Shown piece after piece: positions 17,041 through 25,266 of a stretch of DNA of 50,561 bases. The stretch's first letter is position 1, and every line of letters begins with the position of its first letter. A program made the position numbers and the translations under genes. The notes below the pieces were generated by a model that saw nothing but the letters and a program-made list of their open reading frames with translations, was not told where the DNA came from and ran no database searches. This DNA comes from Deltaproteobacteria bacterium (GTDB lineage Bacteria; Desulfobacterota; Desulfobacteria; Desulfobacterales; Desulfatibacillaceae): assembly GCA_016235345.1 (NCBI GenBank), contig JACRLG010000033.1, forward strand, positions 1 to 50,561, in the 5' to 3' direction.

Positions 17041-18345
17041 ATGAAAATTCTCTTCACCACCCAGTTCATCGAAAAAAACGGCTGGTACGAGTATTTCAGC
17101 AACAACTCCAAAAGCGTCTTCCGGCTGGTGTATCCCCTGAAGCGCGCCTACGGCATCCGCTTCATCAAGCAGAACGTGCCGAACATTGAGATGCTGGAGT
17201 TCCCCCTCTGGGAGGACTACGTAAAAAAGCTCTCCGAGGGCTGGGACGTGGTGGGTTTTTCCTTCCTCACCCAGCACACGGGAAGAATAGTGAAGATGGC
17301 CGAGGCGGCAAGGAAGGCCGGGGTGAAGGTCCTGTGGGGCGGCAACTACGGCGTGACCAACCCTGAGGTGGCCGGCCTTTTCGACCGCACCTTCACGGGC
17401 TACGCGGAACGCGAGGTGGCCGAGGCCCTGGGAGCCCCCTTCGAGCGCCTCAGGCACCCGCCCCTCATAGACCAGTGGTACATCTCGCCCTCGCCCGTAA
17501 AGGTCCAGCTCGTGGGCCAGATGCAGACCTCGCGCGGCTGCCCCATGAAATGCTCCTTCTGCCACACCCCCCGCTGGGAGCCAAAGCCATACGGCCTTCC
17601 CATCGAGAGCCTGGACGAAACCATGCGCTTCATGAAGTCCAAAAGGGTGGACTGGATCGCCGTGCACGACGAAAACTTCGGCATCATGCACGATCACTCC
17701 CAAAAGGTCCTGGAGCTTTTCCGCAAGCACCGCCTGTTCTGGACCCCCCAGAGCAGGCCCGAAATCGCCCTGAAACGCCTGGACGAGTGGTGCGACGCCA
17801 ACTTCATGGGCATGGGCCTTGGCATCGAAAGCGTGGAGCAACAGGCCCTCGAAAACTGGGACAAGAACCTAAGGGCCGGAATCGTGATGGAGCTCGCCGA
17901 GGAGCTTCACAGGCGGGACCGCTACATCTTCGGCTTCTACATGATAGGAAACGAGCACGCCACCTACGAGTCCACCATAGAGGAGATAGAGACCCTGGCC
18001 AGGTACGACATCGATTACGTCAACCTGACCGTGGCCACCCCCTATCCCGGAACCCCTCTCTTCGACCAGACCGAGGAAAAATACGGCTTTTTCAACAAGG
18101 ACTGGAGCCTCTTCGACACCAAGCGCCTTGTGTGGCGGCACCCCAACATCACGCCCGACCAGATGCTGAAACTCCACGAGTACGCCTGCCTTCGCATCAA
18201 CACGCCCCAAAGGCTTTTTAAGTTCATGACGCGCATCTACAAGAACTACGCCAGAAATCTCAAGAGCTACGCCAAGGCAGGCGCGCTCGTTTCATCGTTT
18301 CCCATAAAGAGCTACATGCTCGATAAAGAGCTGCCCTTCCTTTAG
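17041..18345 (+). CDS. B12-binding-type radical SAM protein
   Basis: 434 residues. The first about 135 residues form a Rossmann-like cobalamin-binding-type domain (GWDVVGFSFLTQHTGRIVKM and LWGGNYGVTNP) without the His of the classic DxHxxG motif, so B12 may be bound base-off or not at all. The radical SAM core follows with Cys167, Cys171 and Cys174 (GCPMKCSFC). GFYMIGNE and ATPYPGTPLF are typical of this class (BchE/HpnJ-like arrangement). The substrate is unknown. The next gene is a close paralogue 27 bp downstream, so the two are an operon. Confidence 0.85.
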   Translation: MKILFTTQFIEKNGWYEYFSNNSKSVFRLVYPLKRAYGIRFIKQNVPNIEMLEFPLWEDYVKKLSEGWDVVGFSFLTQHTGRIVKMAEAARKAGVKVLWGGNYGVTNPEVAGLFDRTFTGYAEREVAEALGAPFERLRHPPLIDQWYISPSPVKVQLVGQMQTSRGCPMKCSFCHTPRWEPKPYGLPIESLDETMRFMKSKRVDWIAVHDENFGIMHDHSQKVLELFRKHRLFWTPQSRPEIALKRLDEWCDANFMGMGLGIESVEQQALENWDKNLRAGIVMELAEELHRRDRYIFGFYMIGNEHATYESTIEEIETLARYDIDYVNLTVATPYPGTPLFDQTEEKYGFFNKDWSLFDTKRLVWRHPNITPDQMLKLHEYACLRINTPQRLFKFMTRIYKNYARNLKSYAKAGALVSSFPIKSYMLDKELPFL

Positions 18346-18372
18346 GGCTGGAGTCATACGGAGGCTTGTTCG

Positions 18373-19680
18373 TTGAAGATACTCTTCGTCACCCCCTATA
18401 TCGAAAAAAACGGCTGGTACGACTATTTCGCCCAGAACACCCACAACCCGGCCCGCATCGTCTATCCGCTCAAGATTTCCTACGGACTTAGGTTCATCAA
18501 GCAGAACCTGCCGCAGATCGAAATAATGGAATTTCCCCTCTGGGAGGAATTCACGGAAAAGCTCAAGGAAGGCTGGGACGTCGTCGGTTTCTCCTTCCAC
18601 ACCAGCGGCACCAACCGGGTGCTTCGCATGATCGAGCACACCCGGAAAACCACCAGCGCCCAAATCTGGGGCGGCAACTACGGGGCCATGAACCCTTTTA
18701 TTGTTGACCGCTTCGACAGGGTGATAAACGGCTACGCCGAGGAAAAGCTCGCGGAAATCCTTGGAACCCCCTTCGAGCGCCTGAGGCACCCGCCCCTGAT
18801 CGACCAGTGGTACATAACGCCCCTTCCCTACAGGGTCCAGCGGGTGGCCCAGGTCCAGACCCAGCGGGGCTGCGCCATGCAGTGCACCTTCTGCCAGACC
18901 CCCGGATTCGCACCCAAACCGGAGCCCATACCCCTTGAATCCATCGATGAGGTCCTTGCCTTTTACAAGAAAAACGGCGTGGACTGGGTGGTGATGCCCG
19001 ATGAAAACTTCGGCCAGCTTTCGGCTCACACCGAGCGCGTGGTGGAGCTTCTTGCAAAGCACGGCATTTTCTGGAGCGCCCAGGCCCGGTACGAAATCGC
19101 CTTGAAGAACCTGGATCACTGGAGCGCCTGCAACCTCATGGGCGTGGGCATCGGCATAGAGTGCGTGGATAAAAAGGCGCTGGACTCCTGGAAAAAAAAG
19201 CTGGCCCCGGACGCCATCCTTCACCTGAAAGATGAGCTTCACCGCCGCAACCGCTACATCTGGGGCTATTACATGATCGGCAACGAATTCGCCGATTACG
19301 AAAGCACCCTGGATGAAATCGAGACCGTCCACTCCTACGGCATAGGCTACGTACAGACCACCATTCTCACCCCCTACCCCAAAACCGCCCTGTGGGACGA
19401 CGTGGACAGCCGCTTCGGCATTTTCGAGAAAAACTGGGACCATTTCGACACCAAGCACCTGACTTGGCATCACCCCAACTTAAAGCCCTGGGAACTTGAA
19501 AAGCTCCTGGATTACGCCTGCCTTCGCATGAACGACCCCAAGCGCTTTTTCGAGTTCATCTGGCGCATCTACAAGAGCTACTCCAAGCACAAGGGCTCCT
19601 ACGCCAAGGGCCTTGGGTTCATATCCACCTTCCCCCTAAAATCGTACATCTATCCCGCCAACCCGCCGTTTTTTTCGTAG
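18373..19680 (+). CDS. B12-binding-type radical SAM protein (tandem paralogue)
   Basis: 435 residues, colinear with the preceding protein over its whole length, including Cys167, Cys171 and Cys174 (GCAMQCTFC) and the phrase RLRHPPLIDQWYI shared exactly. The start is TTG at 18373, supported by GGAGG eight bases upstream and by alignment with the paralogue (both begin MKILF). Both end in a similar C-terminal helix region (SFPIKSYM / TFPLKSYI). Tandem duplication with divergence around the substrate site suggests two steps on related substrates. Confidence 0.85.
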   Translation: MKILFVTPYIEKNGWYDYFAQNTHNPARIVYPLKISYGLRFIKQNLPQIEIMEFPLWEEFTEKLKEGWDVVGFSFHTSGTNRVLRMIEHTRKTTSAQIWGGNYGAMNPFIVDRFDRVINGYAEEKLAEILGTPFERLRHPPLIDQWYITPLPYRVQRVAQVQTQRGCAMQCTFCQTPGFAPKPEPIPLESIDEVLAFYKKNGVDWVVMPDENFGQLSAHTERVVELLAKHGIFWSAQARYEIALKNLDHWSACNLMGVGIGIECVDKKALDSWKKKLAPDAILHLKDELHRRNRYIWGYYMIGNEFADYESTLDEIETVHSYGIGYVQTTILTPYPKTALWDDVDSRFGIFEKNWDHFDTKHLTWHHPNLKPWELEKLLDYACLRMNDPKRFFEFIWRIYKSYSKHKGSYAKGLGFISTFPLKSYIYPANPPFFS

Positions 19681-19805
19681 AAAGCGGGCAATGGGCGGTG
19701 ACAGGGCGAGCCCCGTAACTTGCCGTCAAAAATTTGCACTATGCGCCCGGAACATAGTAGGCTATGATAGTCTGAAAGTTTTATATGCCGGGGATGTCTT
19801 GATCC

Positions 19806-19846
19806 GGGTGGCCCCGGCAACTCGTTGCCGGGGTGCGAAGCACAAG
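19806..19846. repeat. left 41-bp inverted repeat flanking the kinase gene
   Basis: Starts GGGTGGCCCCGG and ends GAAGCACAAG. It is an exact reverse complement of 21052-21092. Its core is itself a palindrome: CCCCGGCAAC, two bases, GTTGCCGGGG. This is REP-like in form. Confidence 0.85.
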
Positions 19847-19884
19847 ATGGAATCACAACGTTGTATGGGGGCAATTGGTTGGTC

Positions 19885-21012
19885 ATGGAACAAAAAATAA
19901 AAGAGCCTAATGATATAATTTCTTTTTTGCGCAATCGCGACTACAAAATGCTGCGTGAGATAGGACAAGGCGCTTGTGGAAAAACAGTCTTGTTGTACGA
20001 CGAGCAAATTGATGAGTATTTTGTATGCAAAAAATATGCTCCTACACAACATAGTCAGGATTTGTTCAATGGATTCGTTCGTGAAATCAAGTTATTATAT
20101 AAAATACTACATGAAAATATAGTTCGAGTATTTGCTCATCACTTATACCCAGCCATCTTCACAGGCTATATCGTAATGGAATATGTAGATGGCACAGCTA
20201 TTGATAAACATTGTGCTAAGTATCCCGATGAAACCAACAACCTTTTTATCCAGGCGATCAAGGGATTTAGCTATCTGGAACGATCAGGGATTCTTCACCG
20301 TGACATCCGCCCGGAAAATCTGATGGTCCGAAAAGATGGGCTGTTGAAAATTATTGATCTGGGTTTTGGAAAATTGATTGAGAAGCCTGATGATTTCAAC
20401 AAAAGTATAAGCCTAAATTGGAAATATGAGACGCCTGAAGACTTTGAACTGTCAATATATGACTTTAAGACCGAAGTATATTTTGTAGGAAAACTTTTCA
20501 ACCAAATTATTACTGAAAATAAAATTTCTCAATTCAAGTATACTAATATCCTGGCAGAGATGTGCCAACATAGCATATCTTCTCGTATAAATAGTTTTTA
20601 TAATATTGAATTAAAAATTCAAAATAACCAGTTTGACGATATAGGTTTTAGTATTGATGAAGTTATGATATATCGTCGTTTTTCTGATGCTATAAGTCAA
20701 CATATTTCAAAAATAGAAAGCAGCGCAAAATATAAAAGTGACATCGACAAGATAAAAAATAATCTTAATAATATATATTCAGCTATAAAATTAGAAGAGT
20801 ATGTACCTGATGCGAGTATTGTTTTTAAACTTTTTATTAGTGGCGAGTTTTACTATGCGCAAACAGGACTTAAAGTATCAATTGTAAAAGATTTTTTGAT
20901 CCTACTCCACTCAGCTAATGAAAATCAAGCCCAAGTTATTCTTGCAAATCTCCATACCAAACTAGATTCTTTACCGCGATATCCAAGTATGGATGACGAC
21001 ATACCATTTTAA
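19885..21012 (+). CDS. serine/threonine protein kinase (AT-rich, probably acquired)
   Basis: 375 residues from ATG 19885. The kinase fold has a Gly-rich loop IGQGACGK (26-33), catalytic Lys at 49 or 50 in FVCKK, Glu67 in the C-helix, HRD at 138-140 with Asn145, and a DLG in place of DFG at 158-160. All residues needed for catalysis appear present. The C-terminal third (about 255-375) is helical, Lys/Asn-rich and unrecognised. There is no membrane helix or sensor domain. The gene is far more AT-rich than its neighbours, with A/T at most third positions, and is flanked by perfect 41-bp inverted repeats. Together these suggest acquisition. A defence or stress role is possible but not shown. Confidence 0.85.
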   Translation: MEQKIKEPNDIISFLRNRDYKMLREIGQGACGKTVLLYDEQIDEYFVCKKYAPTQHSQDLFNGFVREIKLLYKILHENIVRVFAHHLYPAIFTGYIVMEYVDGTAIDKHCAKYPDETNNLFIQAIKGFSYLERSGILHRDIRPENLMVRKDGLLKIIDLGFGKLIEKPDDFNKSISLNWKYETPEDFELSIYDFKTEVYFVGKLFNQIITENKISQFKYTNILAEMCQHSISSRINSFYNIELKIQNNQFDDIGFSIDEVMIYRRFSDAISQHISKIESSAKYKSDIDKIKNNLNNIYSAIKLEEYVPDASIVFKLFISGEFYYAQTGLKVSIVKDFLILLHSANENQAQVILANLHTKLDSLPRYPSMDDDIPF

Positions 21013-21051
21013 AACTTGGATTTTCATTCCTTCACTTGCATCACCGCACCT

Positions 21052-21092
21052 CTTGTGCTTCGCACCCCGGCAACGAGTTGCCGGGGCCACCC
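21052..21092. repeat. right 41-bp inverted repeat flanking the kinase gene
   Basis: Exact reverse complement of 19806-19846, with the same internal GC-rich palindrome. No target-site duplication is obvious outside the two copies. Confidence 0.85.
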
Positions 21093-21159
21093 ACATATGA
21101 GGCTGCTGAATCGGAACAGACTTATGACGCCTTCTGTGATGCGTAATGGAGTTTAAAAG

Positions 21160-21759
21160 ATGAAAACCACGATCACCTGCCTTATAATCTCCTGTTTCTT
21201 CTTGGCGGGCTGCGCCGCAGGCCCCGCTACATCGCCGGAATTGTCTTCGGTCAACAGGAAAAGCGAGACCATCGTACACAAGGGGTCGAAGTTCGTGTTT
21301 CCCGCTGCGGTTGGCGCGTTTCAGCGAAGCGGCGACCTGCATTTCTTCGACGACACCGGAAACAATTTCTCGGCCTCCTACAACATCGATGCGCCGGATT
21401 TCCGCGCCGCCTGCACGGTCTACGTCTATCCCGCCACGGCCAAGGATTCCCCCGAAAAGACCGACGAATCGATCCTGAAAGATCATTACAGCGAGGTCAA
21501 GGCCGCAATAATGTCCATGTACAGGGCGCGCCTGTTCTGGGACGCCACTTACGAACTGCCCCGCCGTTCCCAGGTCGCAAAGGGCAAAAAGGCCATATTC
21601 GAACTGGAAACGCCCGAAGGCGAAATCGCACTGTCGCACCTCTACATCTTTGTTCATAAAGGCAGGTTCGTGAAATACCGCTTCACCTATCCGAGCGAGG
21701 CCAACGAGGCCGTAAGGCCGGAACTGGAAAAATTCCTGGAACTTTTCCAATGGCCCTGA
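21160..21759 (+). CDS. lipoprotein, function unknown
   Basis: 199 residues. Signal sequence with lipobox FLAGC (Cys18). The mature part is a mixed alpha/beta domain with FVFPAAVGAFQRSGDLHFFD and a C-terminal pair HLYIFVHKGRFVKYRFTYPS followed by a helix. The pattern is typical of small envelope lipoproteins with a single beta-sandwich or ferredoxin-like domain, but no family is recognised. It is followed after 52 bp by a second lipoprotein gene and probably shares its transcript and terminator. Confidence 0.65.
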   Translation: MKTTITCLIISCFFLAGCAAGPATSPELSSVNRKSETIVHKGSKFVFPAAVGAFQRSGDLHFFDDTGNNFSASYNIDAPDFRAACTVYVYPATAKDSPEKTDESILKDHYSEVKAAIMSMYRARLFWDATYELPRRSQVAKGKKAIFELETPEGEIALSHLYIFVHKGRFVKYRFTYPSEANEAVRPELEKFLELFQWP

Positions 21760-21811
21760 AACGCCCCGCAGCCTGCCTGGCCGGTTGCATTGAGATGAAG
21801 GGAGCCCGTAA

Positions 21812-22555
21812 ATGCAGAAAAATAAAACCGTGCAAATAAAATCCGCGATAGTCGTTGCGCTCATCGCCATTCTGGCTTGCGGCTGCTCCGTGCGGTCGAT
21901 TTCCGATTCCGGCTACAAGGAACCTTACGGATACGGGCGCGAACCTTCGGCCCAGGGCCTGTACAAGGGCGAGCTTTCCGAGTTCGACGTACTGGGCGTC
22001 AATGTCGAGACAGGGGCAAGCCAGGAGGAGATCGCAAAGGCCCTGGACGCCAAGGTGCGGCTCACCCTTCCCAAGGGCTCGTCCGTAATGCTCATCCAGT
22101 CGGGAGCAATGATACCGGACGAGGCGATGGTGAAGGCCCTGGAAAAATACTACGGCGTGGCGGTTTTTTCGGGGGTGCCGGAGGAAAGCGGCGGCAAGAA
22201 CTACTCCACGGCCCTTCGCATGGCTGCGGCCAGGGGCGGCCACGAAAAAATGGTGGTTTACTGGGGCCTTTTGGAAACGGCCAAAAAGGGCCTTGGCACC
22301 AAGGCGGTCTCCTGGGTTCCCATCGTTGGCGGGGCGATTCCCGACGAGGACCAGGAAATGCGCATAAGGCTCAAGGTGGCCGTGGTGGACGTCAGAAGCG
22401 GCCAGTGGGACATGTTCTCGCCTGAGCCCTTCGGCGACTCGGCCTTAAGCGGACGCCACAACCGCGAGGCGGCGGACCAGCGCCAAGTGGGCCTTTTAAA
22501 GGCCATGGCCTACGAGGCGGCAGCCGAGGACCTTGTAAAGAGATACTCCAAATGA
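21812..22555 (+). CDS. lipoprotein, function unknown
   Basis: 247 residues. A long hydrophobic signal ends in a lipobox-like ILACGC (candidate Cys25). The mature domain includes a beta strand and nucleotide-binding-like turn (LTLPKGSSVMLIQSGAMIPD) and later MVVYWGLLETAKKGLGTK and AVVDVRSGQWDMFSP. This resembles envelope proteins that share an alpha/beta fold with GNA1162-type lipoproteins, but the match is too loose to name. It precedes a strong terminator. Confidence 0.6.
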   Translation: MQKNKTVQIKSAIVVALIAILACGCSVRSISDSGYKEPYGYGREPSAQGLYKGELSEFDVLGVNVETGASQEEIAKALDAKVRLTLPKGSSVMLIQSGAMIPDEAMVKALEKYYGVAVFSGVPEESGGKNYSTALRMAAARGGHEKMVVYWGLLETAKKGLGTKAVSWVPIVGGAIPDEDQEMRIRLKVAVVDVRSGQWDMFSPEPFGDSALSGRHNREAADQRQVGLLKAMAYEAAAEDLVKRYSK

Positions 22556-22649
22556 CCGCCCGGCCCGATCATTTCCGGTTGGGCTCATGATCGCCCGATG
22601 ACCGGACGGCCTCCCGCCCAAGACCCTTCGCCGAATACCCACCCACAAA

Positions 22650-22687
22650 AAAAGGGGGGTTAGCTCGAAAGAGCTAACCCCCCTTTT
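22650..22687 (+). terminator. strong intrinsic terminator with GAAA tetraloop
   Basis: A 13-bp perfect stem GGGGGGTTAGCTC / GAGCTAACCCCCC closes a GAAA loop, with A and T runs on either side. It can work in both directions. It ends the lipoprotein pair. Confidence 0.9.
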
Positions 22688-23111
22688 GAATTTTCTGGCT
22701 CCCCAAACGCAACCCTCTTCATAACCACTCACTGTTCGGCTATTTTTCCATAACATTTTGGCGCCTTGACAGAATGTTGATTTATATATATGCAATTGAC
22801 CTCATTGAGTCAGCTGGAAGGAGAGAACGGATTGATGCCAGCGGGGACCTGAAAGTGTCCTATTCTTGGTGGTTTGAAAATGTCGAGATTGCCTCTCATT
22901 TCTTCAGGAAAGGATTACATACAAGTTTTCTTCCTTTTCTTCATGAGCATCATTTCATTCAATTTTCAGGGCATTCCAGGGCGTTAGGTTGCGTATTCAT
23001 GAATCATGATTGCAAGTCTCCAGCAATATTTGTGCCCGAAAAATCGCTACATTTTCAAACCCGCTGTTTTCCTACATTTTCGCGCCGCCGCTGACAATTG
23101 AAGGAGAACGG
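22688..23111. other. intergenic region with a weak promoter candidate, no gene seen
   Basis: Mostly featureless. A TTGACA at 22766-22771 with TATGCA 17 bp later (22789-22794) could start a transcript toward the gene at 23112, though it is 320 bp away. The open frames here have unlikely composition and no ribosome-binding site. Confidence 0.4.
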
Positions 23112-23656
23112 ATGAATATCGATGGCTTTGAACTTCTCAAACTCACGGTGTCAGCCGTCACAGGCGGTGCCATGGGTTCCATCATCACCATTCTGGCCGC
23201 CCGTCTTGCAAGGCGAGCGAAGCAAGTCGCCATCGAGATCGACGTTATGCCCCTCTTGCCTCACAAGCTCGACGGAAAAAGCCTCGATGCAAAGGTGGAA
23301 TTGAGCATCCGCGATACACCAAGGCAGTTCGCCAAACTCTTCGTAGGGCACGAATCTGGAACACAACTGGGGAGGATTTATTAAAATACCCCTTCAAGCT
23401 CCAACTTCACGGTGATGACAGACTTATTCTCTGGAATTACAAAGGGGGGAGGGACGCATCGCACCAAATCATCCTCGAGAAGAGTGACCTGAACGATGAG
23501 TTCGCGCAGAGCATTGAGTTCCAGTGCGAGCCGTTTCTCTCGGGAGACCGATACGATTTGCAGCTATTCATTGACGCCCCAACAGACAGATATGAAACCA
23601 ATACACTACCTTCTCCACCAAAGACAAACATCAGTTCGCCAGATCGGGAAATCTGA
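23112..23656 (+). pseudogene. frameshifted gene for a single-pass membrane protein
   Basis: The first frame (ATG 23112, GGAGA upstream) stops at TAA 23382-23384 after 90 residues. The continuation lies in another frame through KYPFKLQLHGDDRLILWNY to TGA 23654-23656. Restoring one base at the GGG run 23346-23348 joins them smoothly (VGARIWNTTGEDLL). The full product would have an N-terminal membrane helix and a beta-rich domain, like the intact protein at 30467-31003 (both have an ID-x-x-PLL motif after the helix). It is either a recent pseudogene or a base-call error. Function unknown. Confidence 0.65.
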
Positions 23657-23783
23657 TCAGATCTCAGAAGTTAACGCGTTCACTTGAGATTCCGAGTTTG
23701 GATTCTCCATAGGCGCGCAGTGCCCAACCTGTGCCGATCACCCAACCCCGCACTATTTCGATTGAACAATCGCACGGTAGAGC

Positions 23784-24836
23784 CTACTCGCGAACGAAAA
23801 GCACATAATCCCTAAATCCTCTGGTCTGGACGACACGCTCCCTCCTCATGCCTCGTGCGGATAATTGCTCAGCAAATTCCGCACTCCCAACGTCGATTCC
23901 ACCGTCCTCCCAAAGAAGGGCGTTCAGCTTGATGAGCGCAAAGAGGTCACCTGGTTCGCCGCCGTCTATCTTGTCTGCCACGACTAACCAACCTCCTCGT
24001 GGCAGAGACCTACAGCATTTGCCGAGTAGATCGCTCGTCTTCTCACTCGCTGTGCAAACGAAGGATAGTATCACCGCATCGGCCCTTGGCAACTGCAGGG
24101 AGAACATGTCACCACCCATGAACCGCAGGCGGCCTGAGCAGGCTTCGCGGGACAAGAGACGCTCGCCGAGACGGCAAACGGGGGGGGTATCGATACAAAC
24201 TGCTTCAATCAGCGGATACCGGTGTAGCAAAGCCAAGCAGAGTGCACCTGTTCCTCCACCTACATCAAGTACTGTGCCAAACTGCGACCAATCGAAGGCA
24301 TCCGCGAGCGTCGCGCCCTCCGCGAGCGCGAGGCAGTGAAAGGCGAGCTGGTACATCTCGAGCGACGACTCCGAGTGCTCCGCGTTGCCAACGGGTGGAA
24401 CCGGGAACTCTCGCTGCCATTGGGGGAACGATGTGCGGAGCGCATCGGGCAAGTACCTCCAAAGTGGCTCAAAGTACAGCGCAAAGTGCCGAAAGAGGTG
24501 TCCTGCGGATATCTCTTCTTTTAAGCCGAAAGACGCACGCCCCTGCGGCGAGAGACCGAAGATGGTTCCGTTCTTCTCCAGCAAGTTGAGATGAACCCCC
24601 ACGTTCAGCAGATGCTCCAGATGTTCACCGCTACAGTGGCAATGTTCCGCGACTGCCGCGCGCGAAAGAGGGCCCGAACGGAGGGCCGAAAAGATTCCCA
24701 GCTCAAATATAGCGCCCACTGCCCAGAACCGAAGTGGGGCCAGGAGCAGATCTTGGACCTGATGTGGGAGCACTTCATGCTCCAGGGAGCCGCTTGAGGC
24801 CCCTGCGTTTCGCGTCTTCTTGTTGTGCGTTGCCAT
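23784..24836 (-). CDS. SAM-dependent O-methyltransferase
   Basis: 350 residues. The N-terminal half is a winged-helix dimerisation-type domain (FELGIFSALRSGPLSRAAVA; LLEKNGTIFGLSPQGRASFG). The C-terminal half is a class I methyltransferase with motif I DVGGGTG at 191-197, an acidic second motif (VCIDTPPV) and a post-motif LPRGGWLVVADKID. This is the layout of the O-methyltransferase 2 family that acts on small-molecule hydroxyls in natural-product pathways. It is the last gene of the long biosynthetic operon, after a frameshifted DUF6165-like gene, with no visible terminator in the 127 bp downstream. The substrate is unknown. Confidence 0.85.
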   Translation of the reverse strand: MATHNKKTRNAGASSGSLEHEVLPHQVQDLLLAPLRFWAVGAIFELGIFSALRSGPLSRAAVAEHCHCSGEHLEHLLNVGVHLNLLEKNGTIFGLSPQGRASFGLKEEISAGHLFRHFALYFEPLWRYLPDALRTSFPQWQREFPVPPVGNAEHSESSLEMYQLAFHCLALAEGATLADAFDWSQFGTVLDVGGGTGALCLALLHRYPLIEAVCIDTPPVCRLGERLLSREACSGRLRFMGGDMFSLQLPRADAVILSFVCTASEKTSDLLGKCCRSLPRGGWLVVADKIDGGEPGDLFALIKLNALLWEDGGIDVGSAEFAEQLSARGMRRERVVQTRGFRDYVLFVRE

Positions 24837-24947
24837 TGTTTTCCGATCCTACTCTGCGCTCTCGCTTGCACCCTGCGCCGTGAAGTACCTTTTGTCCTCG
24901 TTGCGGAGCGAACCCAGCAACTCGCACACTTTGATGTTCATGGTGCT

Positions 24948-25264
24948 TCATTCACTGTTGAGGCGGTGGACCGAGTGTGTAACATCAATGAACCGTTCTG
25001 CGAAATCGCTATCCGTATCCATGCTTCGGATCTCATCTTCCGCATTCCACAGTGACGTATTGACGCGGTGGAGTCTCGCCCCAGTTCATTCGTGGAACGT
25101 TCATCTCCGACAACAGAACCCCAGACCGCTGACATATCTGCGAGATATCCTTGCGCTCGCTCTGCCGACTTTGGTGCCTTCAGCTCGCGTGCCTTGACTT
25201 CCATTATGGTGATGCGATCGCGTAGCCCATCGGGGCCTATCTCAACGCGGATTGGGCTCGCCAT
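24948..25264 (-). pseudogene. frameshifted DUF6165-like protein
   Basis: From ATG 25262-25264 (AGAGGA upstream; a second ATG is directly before it) the frame reads DRITIMEVKARELKAP, then loses sense. The frame offset by one base continues with VNTSLWNAEDEIRS and RFIDVTHSVHRLNSE up to TGA at 24948-24950. These two halves are the N- and C-terminal signatures of DUF6165 proteins. One extra G in the GGGG run (plus strand CCCC 25079-25082) would restore a protein of about 105 residues. DUF6165 proteins are found near glycosyltransferases, and a GT9 gene lies in the same operon. A sequencing error is as likely as a true pseudogene. Confidence 0.7.
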
Positions 25265-25266
25265 CA

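Noticed and set aside
18292-19473. Minus-strand open frame of 393 codons opposite the second tandem radical SAM gene
   Set aside because: Opposite a clear radical SAM gene, low-complexity Val/Gly/Ala composition, no start signal.
19885-21012. Insertion sequence or transposon around the kinase
   Set aside because: The flanking 41-bp repeats are inverted but there is no transposase gene and no target-site duplication; a mobile cassette is plausible but not a complete element.
22774-23094. Plus-strand open frame of 106 codons upstream of the frameshifted membrane-protein gene
   Set aside because: Unlikely composition, rich in Phe/His/Arg, and no ribosome-binding site. A single TTGACA upstream is not enough to keep it.
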